Both the position numbers and the translations under genes were made by a program. A DNA stretch of 64,000 nt from Talaromyces rugulosus (lineage: Eukaryota > Ascomycota > Eurotiomycetes > Eurotiales > Trichocomaceae), in contig NC_049563.1 of NCBI RefSeq assembly GCF_013368755.1, positions 1,674,001-1,738,000 on the forward strand, in the 5' to 3' direction. Shown one piece after another: positions 1 to 12,204 of this stretch. Under the pieces are notes generated by a model, which ran no database searches, was not told where the DNA came from, and worked only from the letters and a program-made list of their open reading frames with translations. Position 1 is the stretch's first letter, and every line of letters begins with the position of its first letter.

Positions 1-697
1 GCTCCTTTCCCCCCTTTTTTCCTCTTTTGTTAGACATTTTGTTTTTGGAAAAAGAAAAACCCCGAGTGCTTAACGCAAAGCGCAACAGCGCACTCGCCGG
101 TGTATGTTGTTGTTGTCGTTGCCTGATATGTTGTCCAACGTCCAACACTGTCGCGAGACCCATAGTGTTTTAGCGCGCATTAAGTTTTTTGTGATCTATG
201 ACCGAAGCACAGGTTGGAAATGATCAAAACGGAGTTTTCGCCGCTTCGGCTTCAGGCACACAGCCTAAGAGATGCAGTCCAAGCCACGCAGCCTAAGGCA
301 CACTGCCAAGGGTAAGCCAGGATGCACCGCCAACGAGAATGTGCAGAGCTGCCATTCGCCTGTAGTCACATTCCTCTCTTTGAGGTTTGCCAGTTTTGTG
401 GATCATCACGCGCTAAGAGGCGCAATGAAAGCCCCAATTCCCCGCCTGTGCGTGCTTGCCCTAAATTGGAGAATGCAAAGAAGTTGCTGTACAGAAGGAG
501 ATAGTAGGACCAAGCGAGGGGGAGGGGGGGAAGGAGAGACAGAGAGAGCAAGGGTTTAAAAGCTAAGAGGTCCGCTCCTGTTCTATCCTCGAAGCTCTTC
601 TAGCTCTACATACGTAGCTTGTATAGCTTGTACCCCCCCTCCCCTAGATATATTACCACCTGTATAGAGCCTCCATTCTCCTGTACAGTCCCTGGCA
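1..697. other. Left-edge intergenic region and leader of the GH127 gene
   Basis: No supported gene. The stretch is GC-mixed and becomes C/T-rich towards its right end, which suits the promoter and leader of the gene starting at 698. The small overlapping open frames near 270-560 have no recognisable protein and no splice partners. Confidence 0.6.
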
Positions 698-2857
698 ATG
701 CATCTGCATAGATCTACAGCGTGGCGTCGTGCAAGCACGATAGCCATTCTGTTAACTGGTTCCTGCCTTAGCGCTGCGGCCTCCAACCCCTCGTGTAAGT
801 TTTTTTTTTTGTGCTTCTGCTTTTTCCAAAGTTCAAGGAGAGGGAACAAGCTGTTGTCTCCCACGTTTTCGTTCAATTGCTGACACTCCTCCCTGCATAC
901 AGTGGCCGCGCGTGTTCTCGATCCCCTACCGCTGGGGTCAATCTCTCCCAAAGGCTGGCTTCAGGATCAACTCCAGTTGATGGGTGATGGCCTCGCCGGC
1001 CATGAACATGACTTCTACGACTACGTCGCGGATAGCTCCTGGCTCGGCGGTTCCTCTGAATACAGCGATTTGAATGAAGGTTTCCCGTACTGGTTCAACG
1101 GCCTGGTCCCATTGGCATACAGCTTGGGCGATACGCGGCTGAAGGACCAGGTCTCTCAGTCCGTTAACTATGTGCTTTCGCACCAACAGTCCGATGGTTG
1201 GCTGGGCCCGGAAACAGACAATAGCACTCGCAATTTCTGGGGTCGATTCCCTTTCTTCCTGGGTCTGGCTCAATTGGCCGAGGCCGAGAATGGCACTGAC
1301 GCCTCGACGCAGGTCCTCGACAGCATGCACAAATTCATCACTCTGATGCACTCCATGCTCGAGGACAACTACCTGGGCTATGTCTCGCAGTCAGGACAGA
1401 ACATCGACGACCAGTGGGGTCGCGCGCGCGCTGCCGACATGATCCTGGGCTTGCAATGGCTTTATGAGCATGACCCCCGTAGCGACACTCAAGTCATTTT
1501 TGACTGCATGGACTTGCTATATGAAAAGGCGAGCAACTGGTCTGATTGGTACACAGATAGCCTGTATATCAAGCAGGATCTTGATACAGTGCCAGTCAAT
1601 ATCACCGACTATTATTACCCCTTTGAGCACGGTGTCAATGTTGGCCAAGGCTTGAAGTTTGGTGCCGTCATTCAACGCCTGACTGGCCAGACTAGTTTTG
1701 GAGACAACGCTCGCACAGCGGTTGACTGGACCTTCCAGTATCATGGCCAACCTTCCGGCGGCGTCATTGCAGACGAACGACTGTCGGGTCTCAGCCCAGT
1801 GCGCGGCGTGGAGCTGTGTTCTGTGGTCGAGACCATCTACTCCTTGAACTATCTTTACCAAACCTTGGGAGACGTTGAATTCGCAGACCGCGCGGAATTA
1901 GCAGCATACAATGCGCTTCCAGTGATGCTGACGCCAGACTGGTGGGCCCACCAGTATGTCTCCCAGACCAACCAACCGATATCCCATACTTTCGACAGCG
2001 ATCCATTTTATAATGTGAACACCGCAGGCCAGCATTTCGGACTCGAGCCAAATTATCCTTGCTGCACCGTCAATCACCCACAGGGATATCCCAAGTTCGT
2101 CTCCAACTCCTTTGTCCGCTCTGGTGACAACGGAATCGCACATGCACTATTGGGACCGACCTCGGTCAATACCACAACCAACTCTGGTGTTTCTGTGACT
2201 ATCTCGGTCGACACTCTCTATCCGTTTTCTTATGAACTAGCATATACCGTCCAATCGACCGACGATTTTGACTTTTACGTGCGGGTGCCGAGCTGGGCGT
2301 CTTCAAGCAGTACCATCTCGATCAATAGTGAAACTGCTTCCCAAGTGCAGGCAGATTCGTCTTCTGGCCTTCATCGCGTTGCAGTCAGCAAGGGCAAGAC
2401 CAGCATCCTTTATACCCTGGACACTGACCTTCGCGTGACGGACCGGGCTAACGATACGGTGGCTATCTACCACGGCTCGCTCCTTTACTCTCTTCCAATC
2501 GGCGAGAAGGTCACCTCGTATAGCTCGAACGTTACCGGAGCGCCGATAGGAGTCGAAGAGTATGAATATTACCCGACCACGACGTGGGCTCTTGCTATCG
2601 ACCCGTCAACACTCGAGTACAACGGGGCGTCTTCCGACGCCACTCTGTCGAACCCAATTTGGTCGCTGAATGCACCTCCAGTAACCATCACAGCCACTGT
2701 GTGCGAGATCAACTGGAACTTGACTGGCGGGTACGCGCCCAATCCGCCTTTGAAGGCCGACAGAAAATGCATAGGCGATTCCTTCCAGACAAAACTGGTG
2801 CCGTATGGAAGTGCCAGACTCCATATCGCCGAAATTCCGACCTTGAGTCAGACGTGA
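698..2857 (+). CDS. Secreted GH127-type (DUF1680) beta-L-arabinofuranosidase-like glycosidase
   Basis: Exons are 698-794 and 903-2857, with a 108-nt intron (GTAAGT...ACAG), giving 683 aa. The first exon supplies a signal peptide (basic start, then a hydrophobic IAILLTGSCLSAA stretch), so the enzyme is probably secreted. The rest is a single DUF1680/GH127 (alpha/alpha)6-barrel-type protein. The family's zinc and catalytic ligands appear conserved: Glu336 and Cys338 in GVELCSVVE, and Cys419-Cys420 in NYPCCTVNHP. These match the Glu plus three-Cys set of bacterial HypBA1, where one Cys acts as nucleophile. The role would be removal of terminal arabinofuranose from plant polysaccharide or glycoprotein. 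Fungal members are little characterised, so substrate is an inference. Without the small first exon the enzyme would lack its secretion signal. Confidence 0.9.
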
Positions 2858-3667
2858 GATTACAATTTTTTTGTATAGCGTTGCATTGCGACGACCTGTG
2901 AATAGAGAGCAACAATGAGCACTGCAGTACATAGCCATTCATTCATTCTTCTTCTTCTTCTGTAGCAATGACGACATCGTCGATGTGTTCGCTAGTCTGT
3001 AGCAACATGGCGATTGCGGCGATACCGTGGATGGCAATCGGGATAATAACCATCAAAGTGGCAACTCATAGCAGCTGTCCAGGGCTCTTGATGCCAAGTA
3101 GAAGTAGAAGTAGAAGTAGACCCCATGATGGTGTTGGGGCAGGAGCAAGTGGAGGAAGTTGCTCGCCGAACTCCGAAATCGAGGGAAATTAAAGATATCA
3201 CGCGCTAGTCCGTTCCCGGCTAGACCGAAATCGCAGCACAAATTCGACGGAAATCGCTGGCGGCCTTTCCTCTTGCAGCCAAGCCGACCACCCCCTGGCC
3301 GTTCCCATGCCGCAATTACCTCCGTCTTATCGCTGCTCAACCCCCAAACTTCTCGCGTCGTCTTCATCAAGAGGCCGTGTGGTCTTCGTCAAGGACTTGC
3401 CTGCTGGGAATCGTTCCTTTTTGCCCGTCAGCTGCCATTGAACATCCGATTTCCGGGCTAATACGCCGCACGGAGCATCCTCGATCGATCGGCACCTTTT
3501 TTTCTTCTTCGCTCTGTCCATTTGACTTCATCCTCCTGATCCTCACCTGTGCTCTTCTGGAACCAGGTTTCCAACGCGACAAGCTCTCGACCGGAGACGG
3601 GATTAAAGTCGCGCTGCAATAGCTGCTTGGTTGATTCTGTCCGGCGCCAGTCTCGGATCGATCCGCC
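2858..3667. other. Intergenic region with AAGTAG microsatellite; leader of the ceramide synthase gene
   Basis: No supported gene. It holds the 3' end of the GH127 transcript, a TTC-rich run near 2945-2960, a hexamer repeat near 3096-3120, and a C/T-rich stretch before the ATG at 3668 that looks like a typical leader. Confidence 0.6.
3096..3120. repeat. AAGTAG hexanucleotide microsatellite, about four copies
   Basis: A perfect short tandem array of AAGTAG lies between the GH127 gene and the ceramide synthase gene. It is non-coding as far as I can tell. Confidence 0.85.
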
Positions 3668-5180
3668 ATGGGCCGTGCAAGGAGCAAATCCAGTCTGGGT
3701 GTAGACATTAGAGGCGACACCAGTGCACCAGCCATGTCCACCATGTCCGCGGACATCGATAGTCCCATTAGTCCCACCCTAGAGCAGTTCCAGGTGTGTG
3801 ACTTCCCAGCACAACCCGTCCATGAAAATCCATTCAACGACGGCCAATATTTCTTCATAGAATGTTAAAACTGACATTTGATATCTCATAAGTTCGCTGC
3901 GCCTGGAAAGGCAGCCAAACCGCACCATCATAAACGACGGAAGCCACGGTCGATTCTTCGTCGGTCAAAGGAGCTTATCCTGAAGCACACTTGGTTGATG
4001 CCTCTGGTCATTCTGAGTGTTTTGCTCTCTGCCTACGCCCTCAACCCCAATGAATCGAACCCTTTACATAGCGCCATTTTCCTGTCCTACCCACGCGAAC
4101 CGACATACCCTGGCGAGCCGGTGATGTATGGAAAGGGAAAGAAGGATTTTGCGTTCGTTGCTTTCTATACCGTGGTTCTCTCGTTCACGCGCGAATTCCT
4201 CATGCAGCGCATGATTCGCCCATTGGCCATTTTCAGCGGGCTTCGAAACAAAGGTAAAATTTCTCGTTTCATGGAACAGTTTTATACTGCGATTTACTTC
4301 GCCATCTTCGGTCCGTTCGGTCTCTGGGTCATGAGTCGCACCAACATCTGGTATTTCAATACGACCGCGATGTTTGAAGGATTTCCACACCGGGAGCATT
4401 CGGTTGAGTTCAAGGCGTATTATCTACTCCAGGCCGCATACTGGTTCCAACAGGCCATCGTGCTCATGTTGCAGCTGGAAAAGCCCAGGAAAGATTTCAA
4501 AGAGCTTGTTGGGCATCATATCATCACTCTCGCCTTGATCTTCCTGAGCTACCGCTTCCACTTCACTTATATGGGCCTGGCAGTTTACATTACACACGAT
4601 ATCTCGGATTTCTTCCTCGCGGTAGGTCTCCTTGCGCAAAACGCATTTACGTATTTACCTTTACTAACCTAAATGACTAATTTAGACATCAAAAACCCTC
4701 AACTACCTGGATTCATCAATCACTGGACCCTATTTCGCTTTCTTTGTGTCGGTGTGGGTTTATTTGCGACACTACATCAACCTGAAGATTATCTGGGCCG
4801 TTCTCACCGAGTTCCGCACAGTCGGACCGTTTGAGTTGAACTGGGACACGCAGCAATACAAGTGCTGGATCAGCCAATATATTACGTTTTCGCTGCTTGC
4901 TAGTCTCCAGGCGGTCAATCTCTTCTGGCTCTACTTGATCTTGCGCATTTTATACAACTACTTGTCCAATAGCGTTACCGAGGACGAGCGGAGCGACAAC
5001 GAAGAAGAAGAAGAAGAAGACGACGACGGCGTTGCTGCCGACACTGCCAAGGCAACAGCTGTGTCGAACAATGGCGACCAGGCCCGACGAAGAGCTGGTG
5101 CTAAGGACAACGCTACTCCTCAAGTTCTTGTCAATGGGAGCCCAGTGGATGCACCAGCTGCCAATGGCAAGAATCACTAA
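3668..5180 (+). CDS. lag1: Ceramide synthase (LAG1/LAC1 family, TLC domain)
   Basis: Exons are 3668-3793, 3893-4621 and 4686-5180, giving 449 aa. Ceramide synthases N-acylate sphingoid bases in the ER membrane. The protein has a basic N-terminal segment, several hydrophobic spans and a TLC domain. The Lag motif is visible: His250-His251 ([12 protein letters not shown]) followed by Asp278 and Asp281 (THDISDFF), the residues needed for catalysis in this family. The third exon continues the TLC domain and ends in an acidic, lysine-containing cytosolic tail with a run of Glu and Asp coded by GAA/GAC repeats. The first intron is phase 0; using its acceptor at 3892 is the only way to keep the frame open. 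Ascomycetes usually have two or more ceramide synthases with different acyl preferences; which one this is cannot be told here. Confidence 0.93.
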
Positions 5181-6634
5181 AAATCTCTATTTTGAGCGCT
5201 CTTGATGACCAATCATGCGATGTCCATATCTCACCATCTCAATATTTCAAGGATCATTCCATTTATATATCATGTTTGGTTTATCAAAGTGCTACAGGGA
5301 TTTTGCATACGCGCATGAGTCGCGCTCTGTGCGACCCCTTTTTTCTAATCCATGGTACTGAGCCATAAACAACTTTTTCTCTGGATATATATGTGTATGA
5401 ATATTTATTTCGATGGATGGGTAAGCGCCGGAGCTGAAAGTACGCTATACACTTTTTTAATCATCTTCGTGAACATTTCAAAAACCTTCTGTTGCTGGCT
5501 TGGCTCAGGGGATTTCGACCTTTTTTCCCTTCTTTTTTGTTTTTTGCTCAAGAAGGGGGGTTTGGTTCATGCATTGTCGAGTTCTACACCGAGCACATTC
5601 CAGATGTATCGGTAGTAGTTGCTAGGCACTTGCCGTCGTCTTTTTTCGCCCCTGGTTGTTCCTTGAACTTCTTAGGGGTAGCATTGCTTCGTGTGTTATG
5701 AAACATTTTGCTTATTTTTAACTTCTTTTGCTGGAAAATAGGTCAGCAAAGGTGCATTTGATCAGGTTTGGGTGATGAAGTATGAGGAAATGTACGGGGC
5801 TTGAATAGCTTTGATATATTGATAAAACTAGCTAGGTATGTCAAGAGCGTGAACATTGAATACTAGTCGTGTAATTATTTGCTATATTGCGATGTGATAG
5901 CTACATATGAAGCACGTCTTCTGTGATTAGTTTTGCTTTTGACGACAAAAATATTTTTTTTAAAAAAAAAGATAAAAAAAATCCTAAATAACCAGTTAAA
6001 TGTCGACTTGAAGAGATTCGCAAGCGGGCTACAAAAAAAATTCAGCGTGCCTCCAACAGCTTCACACTTGGGCAACTCAATATGTTAACACCCATGAAGA
6101 ACTACGAGCACTCGAAGCAATTCGTAGAGTGCTAGCAAAAACCGGCCCCTTGAGATCAAAGCTTGAGAAGAGATCTCTGTCGACATACAACAGGTATACG
6201 GCCACCGATGGCTCCTCCGCATCTATTCTTTCAACAGTTGCTGTCGAATACCAACTTGCGGTATTTCACTACAACTCAGGTCTCTACTCACTCTACCCTA
6301 CTCGACCTTGATACTATCAATCGTTTTTCATACATCACTCCTTTCACACTTTTTCTGCCAAACGAATATATTTCTATTCCATTCAATACCGTTCATGATA
6401 TTAAACGACGAGATATCAATCGATACTGGGAGAGTCCGAATCTGGATTCAGGAAGACTCCAGATGCCATTGGCCGTCAACTAGTAGTAGCTCAATAGAAC
6501 TAGAAGAAAGAATATACGCATGTATGTAGAATAGAAGTTATAAGCTTTCAATGTCAAAACACTTTTTTAACAACAGCTTCGATGATAGTGTTATGAGTTT
6601 GATTGTAATTTCTACAGAGCTTTAAATGTGTAGC
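5181..6634. other. Long intergenic region between convergent genes
   Basis: About 1.45 kb with no supported gene. Both flanking genes point towards it, so it holds two 3' ends. It is AT-rich, with A and T homopolymer runs near 5946-5985. Short open frames around 6160-6530 are listed under rejected items. Confidence 0.55.
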
Positions 6635-7328
6635 CTAACTGGACTTAGTCATATCCCGCTCCGGGGACACTGTCCCCATGACTTTAGCTGTCTCCGTTTC
6701 GCCCTCAGCTTTGACACTCTTGCCGGGTGTTTCCAAGCTGGGATGTTTAGTCTCGGTATTGGTAAGACCTTGCTGTTTAGCGGACTGGGCGCCAGAGTTT
6801 TTCCCAGGATCAGTTGGTGGCCTGATTGCCTTTGGCTGTAATCCATAAAAAGTCTGTCAGTATAGAAATGGAGGGGGGATGTAAAGAGGTTTTTCTGACC
6901 GGATCTCGCTCCGACGGCTTTTCACTCTTCCTAGAGTCTTGAATTCCCTTCTCTTGCTCGTGTCTCTCTATTTCGTTTGTAATTGATCTGTGAGGCTTGA
7001 GTTCATGCAGTGTCTCCGCCGGCCCCGATTTTAATAGGTAGAATAGCGCTGGGACGGTTATGACGATCGAACCGACCATCCTGGATAGTAGTCAGCAAAG
7101 ACCGTATTCAATTGATAGTCGGAAGCCATGGAAAGGCTTCACTGTCTAGCGATAGCACACGTACCATGGAATCTCGCTCGATTTTGACTGCTGACTGGCT
7201 TGTGAGGCATATGAGCGGCGTGCAGAAGAAGCAGAAAAAGGAGAAGCTTGTGATGCGTGCCGTGCAAGGGCAGTGCGAGTTGGTGGTGTTGAGATCGTGC
7301 GGGCACCGAGTTTGGGAAGGATAGCCAT
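6635..7328 (-). CDS. Small mitochondrial single-span membrane protein, function unknown
   Basis: Exons on the minus strand are 7328-7165, 7080-6900 and 6835-6635, giving 181 aa. Donors are GTACGT and GTCAGA, with acceptors CAG and ACAG. The first 55 residues are rich in Arg, Ser, Ala and Thr with no acidic residues until the end, ending in ARRSYASQASQ, which reads as a mitochondrial presequence. One hydrophobic span follows (SIVITVPALFYLL). The remainder is charged and hydrophilic, rich in Lys, Glu, Pro and Thr. An in-frame start further upstream (7448) exists, but the presequence begins naturally at 7328. I recognise the general look of a conserved fungal hypothetical protein but no domain. 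An inner-membrane protein with a soluble tail is an inference. Confidence 0.75.
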
Positions 7329-8084
7329 TGCTGCAGGTTCAAAAAGGCACCGAAATTGAGATTTTGTCTGCTTTGAGTTTTTGCCTTGTAGAGATGTGAT
7401 TGAGAGAGAGATATGTGTAGTGAAATAGTAATAGAGACATGGCGTCACTGTTTCAAGGGCTCGGTATCAGATGTATAGAATTGATACATGACTAACCCAA
7501 TAAGGCAAGTAGCTGCTGCAAAGGGCTAGTTTATTACAACATTCAGCAATCTGTCCACTCAAAATCCGTTTTACCCGCACTAGTAATTTACCCAGCGTAT
7601 CCGATGTCGATGTCGAATTCATTATGTCATTGGAGCTGCGAACACACCCGGGTTTGGGTTGTCACCACAGCCTCGGACGGAGGTTTACAGTCCAAATAGA
7701 CAACAATAGGCAAATTAGCAGAAATGGCCCCTTCCAGCGAATATCACATTTGTTATGGGAAACGGGTATCGAGCATAATCAACGGGGCTCAACTAGGCTG
7801 TTGCAGGACTTTTGAGCGGTCCCCCTCGAGAGATGCCCCACCTGCCTTTCTGCGACAACACCAAAGAGGCTTTGTTCATGATTCCCTTTCTTGATCGCAT
7901 AAACGACCACCTTTGGTTTCCCAAGGGCTCCTGGTTTCTTTTCTAAATTATTCTCCCTCATCAGACTACTTTACATCTTTTTTGTCGCCCTGGTTCTCCG
8001 TCCCCTCAAATACCATCGACCAAACGCGGGGAAGGAAAGCTCCCTGCGCTGCCGTCATCATCGCACACGAGCGACCCAAAAAAA
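7329..8084. promoter_or_regulatory. Divergent intergenic region, mitochondrial protein gene / CAND1
   Basis: The 756-bp gap separates two divergently transcribed genes and must hold both promoters. No coding potential is seen. The right part is C/T-rich leader-like sequence ending at the ATG in an A-rich context (8085). Confidence 0.55.
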
Positions 8085-11000
8085 ATGGTTGACCGACAAT
8101 CAACACTCCACAGCCTCAACGGCTTGCTGGGGAAATTCGACGATCCCGATCCCGATATTCGATACATGTCCCTGAGCGATGTGCTCGGCATCTTGAATAG
8201 TCCTAACTCGGTATTCCTCACCCATGACACTACGACATCCGCCAAAATCACCGATGGCCTTCTCAAGGCTCTGGAAGATCAGCATGGAGAGGTACAAAAC
8301 CAAGCTTTGAATTGGTGAGTCGGCTCTTTAAAAAATACTTTCTGAATTTGGCTAATATGAATCAAGTCTTGGTCCTTTAGCTGTGCGGCTCCCCGTCGAG
8401 AGCTTGACCCCGCTCCTCGAACGTCTCGCTTTGTTGACATCTTCGCAAACCATCGATACGTCGGTGCCGAATACAGCCCTGAGAATAATTGCCACATCGC
8501 TCCCATCTTCTCGGGTCGGCACGGTGGCGACGCCAGCAGCCACTGCCGCATACTCGGCCGTTTCGAAGGTCCTCATCCCGAGGCTCACCGGTCAGGGTCC
8601 ATCAAAGGGCACGAGGAGAGGTTCCGTCACTAAGGGAATGCTGGAGAAGGATACAGCCAAGGGCTACAGCAGCGATGCCATTGACGTGGTCATTGAAGTT
8701 GTCAACTGTTTTGGATCTCTACTCAAGGAGACCGAAATAACAGCTCTAGAAAAGTCGATTATGGGCATAATCGAAAACGACACAGCCGGTACAGTGGTTA
8801 CCAAGCGTGCCTTGGTCGCAATTTCAGCACTGGTTGTTAATTTCTCGGATGCCCAACTGAGCGCCTTTGTATCAAGCCTAATCGAAAGTTTCCGTTCCAC
8901 GCATCTTACGATCAACAAACGCCGCCATCTGATTGCGACGGTGGGTAGTCTTGCACGGGCGGCATCGTCGAAATTCGGACCATATCTAAAGACCCTGGCG
9001 CCCTTTGTTCTTTCCGCTGTCAGTGACCAGGAGCTAGATGAGATGCAACAAGATGATTCGGATAATGAAGAGCATGATCCACAGGCAGATGAACTCCGTG
9101 AAACCGCTTTGCTTGCTCTTGAGGACCTCCTATTGTCATGTAACCAAGAGATGCAACCGTATCTATTGGACTCGATCAATGCCGCCTTGACGTATCTCAA
9201 GTATGACCCGAACGTTGCATTCGAGGAAGACGAGGAGATGGGTGGCACGCAAGACGAAGGCAGTGAAGACGATGTGACTGAAGACCAAGATGACGCCGAT
9301 GATGAATTTGACGACTTTGAAGAGGAAGGTGGTTACAGTGATATTGATGACATGAGCTGGAAAGTGCGGCGTTGCTCGGCCAAGGTACTTCACGCGGTTG
9401 TTTCCACTTATGCAAATGGCCGATTGCTGGAGGATGGCCCATTGTATCAGCGGGTTGCTCCCGCATTGATCTCGCGATTCGCTCGAGAGCGAGAAGAGGG
9501 CGTGAAACTTGAAGTGGTTGGGACTCTCACGGCCCTCGTGCGGAAAACGAGTGAAGGTATTACGGTTCTGACCTCGAATGGCTACACAGAGTCTGTGGGT
9601 GGGTCGAAAAACTCTCGCAAACGGAGGCGTCAAGATAGCTTTGCTGGAGTGATTGATTTTGAGCCTAGCATGGGGACCACATCCGCCATTAATTCGCCTC
9701 TTGCTACACCTATACCCCCGGAGTCAGGTCCTCAAGTTGAGCTGCAACGATTACTTCCAGATCTGATACAAAGCTTGGTTAAAATGTGGAAGCAAGCCTC
9801 GGTTGCGTTGAAACAGGCTGCAATTGTGCTATTGACGAGTTTGGCTTTGGCGCGATATGGAGGCTTGGAGGACTATCTCCAAAAGATTGAGGATCCGATT
9901 GCGGATGCACTGAAAGCTTCCAACGCCGGGGGTGCTTCTATCACATCTGGGACAGCTGTTAGTTCGGGAACTCTCCAGATTGAAACACTTAGTCTCGTCG
10001 GAGCTATTGCAGAGACACATACCTCCAACGCACTTGTACCATTCCTCATCGCATTAATTCCTGGGATTATCACATCCGTCAATGACCGAAATCACAAGGT
10101 GGCTGGTGAGGCATTGGGGGCTATTGATCACATTGTCAAAGCCCTAACTCCGCCCCGTGTTTCAGCTAGCGAGCAAGAGAATCTTGGGCCTCAACTGGAA
10201 AAGCTCTATGATGTAATCCTTCTTCGTATCACCGATACCAGCGCAGACCTTGAAGTTCGCCGGCGTGCAATTCACGTCTTTGGTGTTTTATTAGCCCGAA
10301 CCTCTGGCGACGCTGGACGAAAGCTCGTCTCTGGTGCTCATCGTTCCAAGGGGTTGGCTATTTTAGTTGACCGATTGAAGAATGAGACGACACGACTGGC
10401 CAGCGCACGAGCCATTGATGACATTGCTGTTCTGGCCAGCAGTCAGCAAGACGTTGACTCTGAATGGATTACTGAAGTTACAGCTGAGCTCAGCTCTCAG
10501 CTTCGAAAGTCTGACCGCAGTCTGAGAAGTGCTTGTTTGGAAGCCCTCCGAAGCCTGGCAATGAACCCAAACACTCGAGCTCACTATGATGAAGGAACAA
10601 TGCTTGGTTTGGAGAACTTCCTCTTGCCGCTCATTACTTCCGATGACTTCCATCTACTTGCGCCCGCTCTTATCATCCTTGCTAAGATAATACCACACCA
10701 TGCACAAACGCTGGTTACGAAAGAGCTCATTTCAGCACTTTGTGCTATTGTCGCGGTCCCTATGGTAGGAACGAGTCTTAAAGCACTACTTTTACTCGTC
10801 AAGGTGATTGGAGAGGAAGGCGCTGGTATGGGTCTCATGAAACGGCTGTTGCAAGATGTGGGAATCAACGGCGATCCTTCTGTTGTTGGGCGAGCAATCG
10901 GAGCACTGCTTGTGCATGGGGGACCGAACTTGGGAGTGAAGACGGAAGACTTTCTTACAGAATTACAAACCGCAAAAGACACCCAGCGAAAATGCCTTGC

Positions 11001-12204
11001 GCTGGCTATCTTGGGTGAAGTATGTTTGCGCATGGGAGAGTCATCTTCTATCAAGCCAGATCTATTCATCTCAAACTTTGACGACAAGTCCGACAAGGTA
11101 CGATTGGCGGCTGCAGTGGCACTTGGTAATGCCGGGGCCAGCAACGTGAAAACATACATGCCGGTCGTGCTCGATGGGTTGGATAGGTCTAGTTCCTCCA
11201 CATACCTCTTGCTCCACTCGATCAAGGAAATGCTTCAGCACCCTGAAATTGTGCGCGACGAGATCGGTCCCTTTGTGGCGAAGCTGTGGGGAATTCTCCT
11301 TTCGGCCTCAGATGAAGAGGACAACAGGGTGGTCGGATCAGAATGCATCGGTCGACTTGCTCTTTTAGACCCTGCATCTTACGTGCCTCACCTGCAAGAA
11401 TATCTCACAGACAAAAATCCCACCGTTCGTGGCACGGTCATCTCGGCGTTCCGGTATACTCTATCGGATTCTAGCGGCGCATATAACGATGTCTTGCGCC
11501 CATTGATTATTCCCATCTTAGTAAGTATGCTGAGCGACCAGGACTTGGGCAACCATCGACTAGCCCTGACTACACTGAACTCGGCAATCCACAACAAGAT
11601 GGAGATCATCCAGCCTCACTTGAATGAGCTGTTGCCGGCTGTTATCGGCGACACTCATACCAAGCCCGAACTGATTCGGGAAGTACAAATGGGCCCATTC
11701 AAGCACAAGGTCGACGATGGGCTGGAACTACGCAAGGTAAACATTTCTTCTTTTCGTATGTGGATGGCTATTGACAGTTGCTTTTAGACCGCGTACGAGA
11801 CTTTACACGCTTCTCTTGATTCTGCGTTCAAACGTATGAATGTTTCAGAGTTGTACGAACGCATATTGGCTGGTATCGAGGACGAGCAGGATATTAGAAT
11901 GCTCTGCAATCTCATGACAACCAAGCTAGCCACTCTAGATGCCGAAGAAACTGAGCGCCAGCTCGACGCGTTGTCGGAGCGCTACACAGCGGTGTTGAAC
12001 CTCAAGCCCAAGGAGAATGCGGTCAAACAAGAGCTCGAAAAGGCCCAGGAAGCCTCACAAGGTATTCTCCAGGTCAGCCGCGAACTGACCAAGGCGTTCC
12101 CGGGCGCTGAGACGGGCAGCGAGCATCTCAAGTGGAAGTCGTACTGCGAGTGGATTCGCAAGACGTTTGCTTCTCAGCTTCGCAATCTGGATTCTGAAGC
12201 TTAA
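8085..12204 (+). CDS. candA: Cullin-associated NEDD8-dissociated protein 1 (CAND1/TIP120), full length
   Basis: Exons are 8085-8314, 8367-11736 and 11788-12204, giving 1338 aa. CAND1 wraps around un-neddylated cullin-RING ligases and exchanges their substrate receptors. The protein is a HEAT-repeat solenoid from end to end. The junction after residue 76 restores the family motif ALNCLGPLAV only if the acceptor at 8366 is used, not the later TTTAG. An acidic insert (about residues 363-405, Asp/Glu-rich, ending YSDIDDMSWKVRR) matches the acidic loop of metazoan CAND1. The C-terminal TIP120 region spans the last intron (HKVDDGLELRK-TAYETLHA). The length is that of the complete animal protein. 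In Aspergillus nidulans and relatives the gene is reported as split into candA-N and candA-C; here it is one uninterrupted gene. Confidence 0.95.

Noticed and set aside
272..559. 95-codon plus-strand frame near the left edge
   Set aside because: Low complexity, no recognisable content and no splice partners.
6160..6530. Small plus-strand frames, one beginning MAPPHLFFQQLLSNTNLRYF, that look like a mitochondrial presequence
   Set aside because: No convincing downstream exon could be joined in phase to a recognisable protein, and the region is AT-rich sequence between convergent genes.
8664..9248. 194-codon minus-strand frame
   Set aside because: It is a shadow of the CAND1 coding strand, Ser-rich because of the acidic codons opposite.
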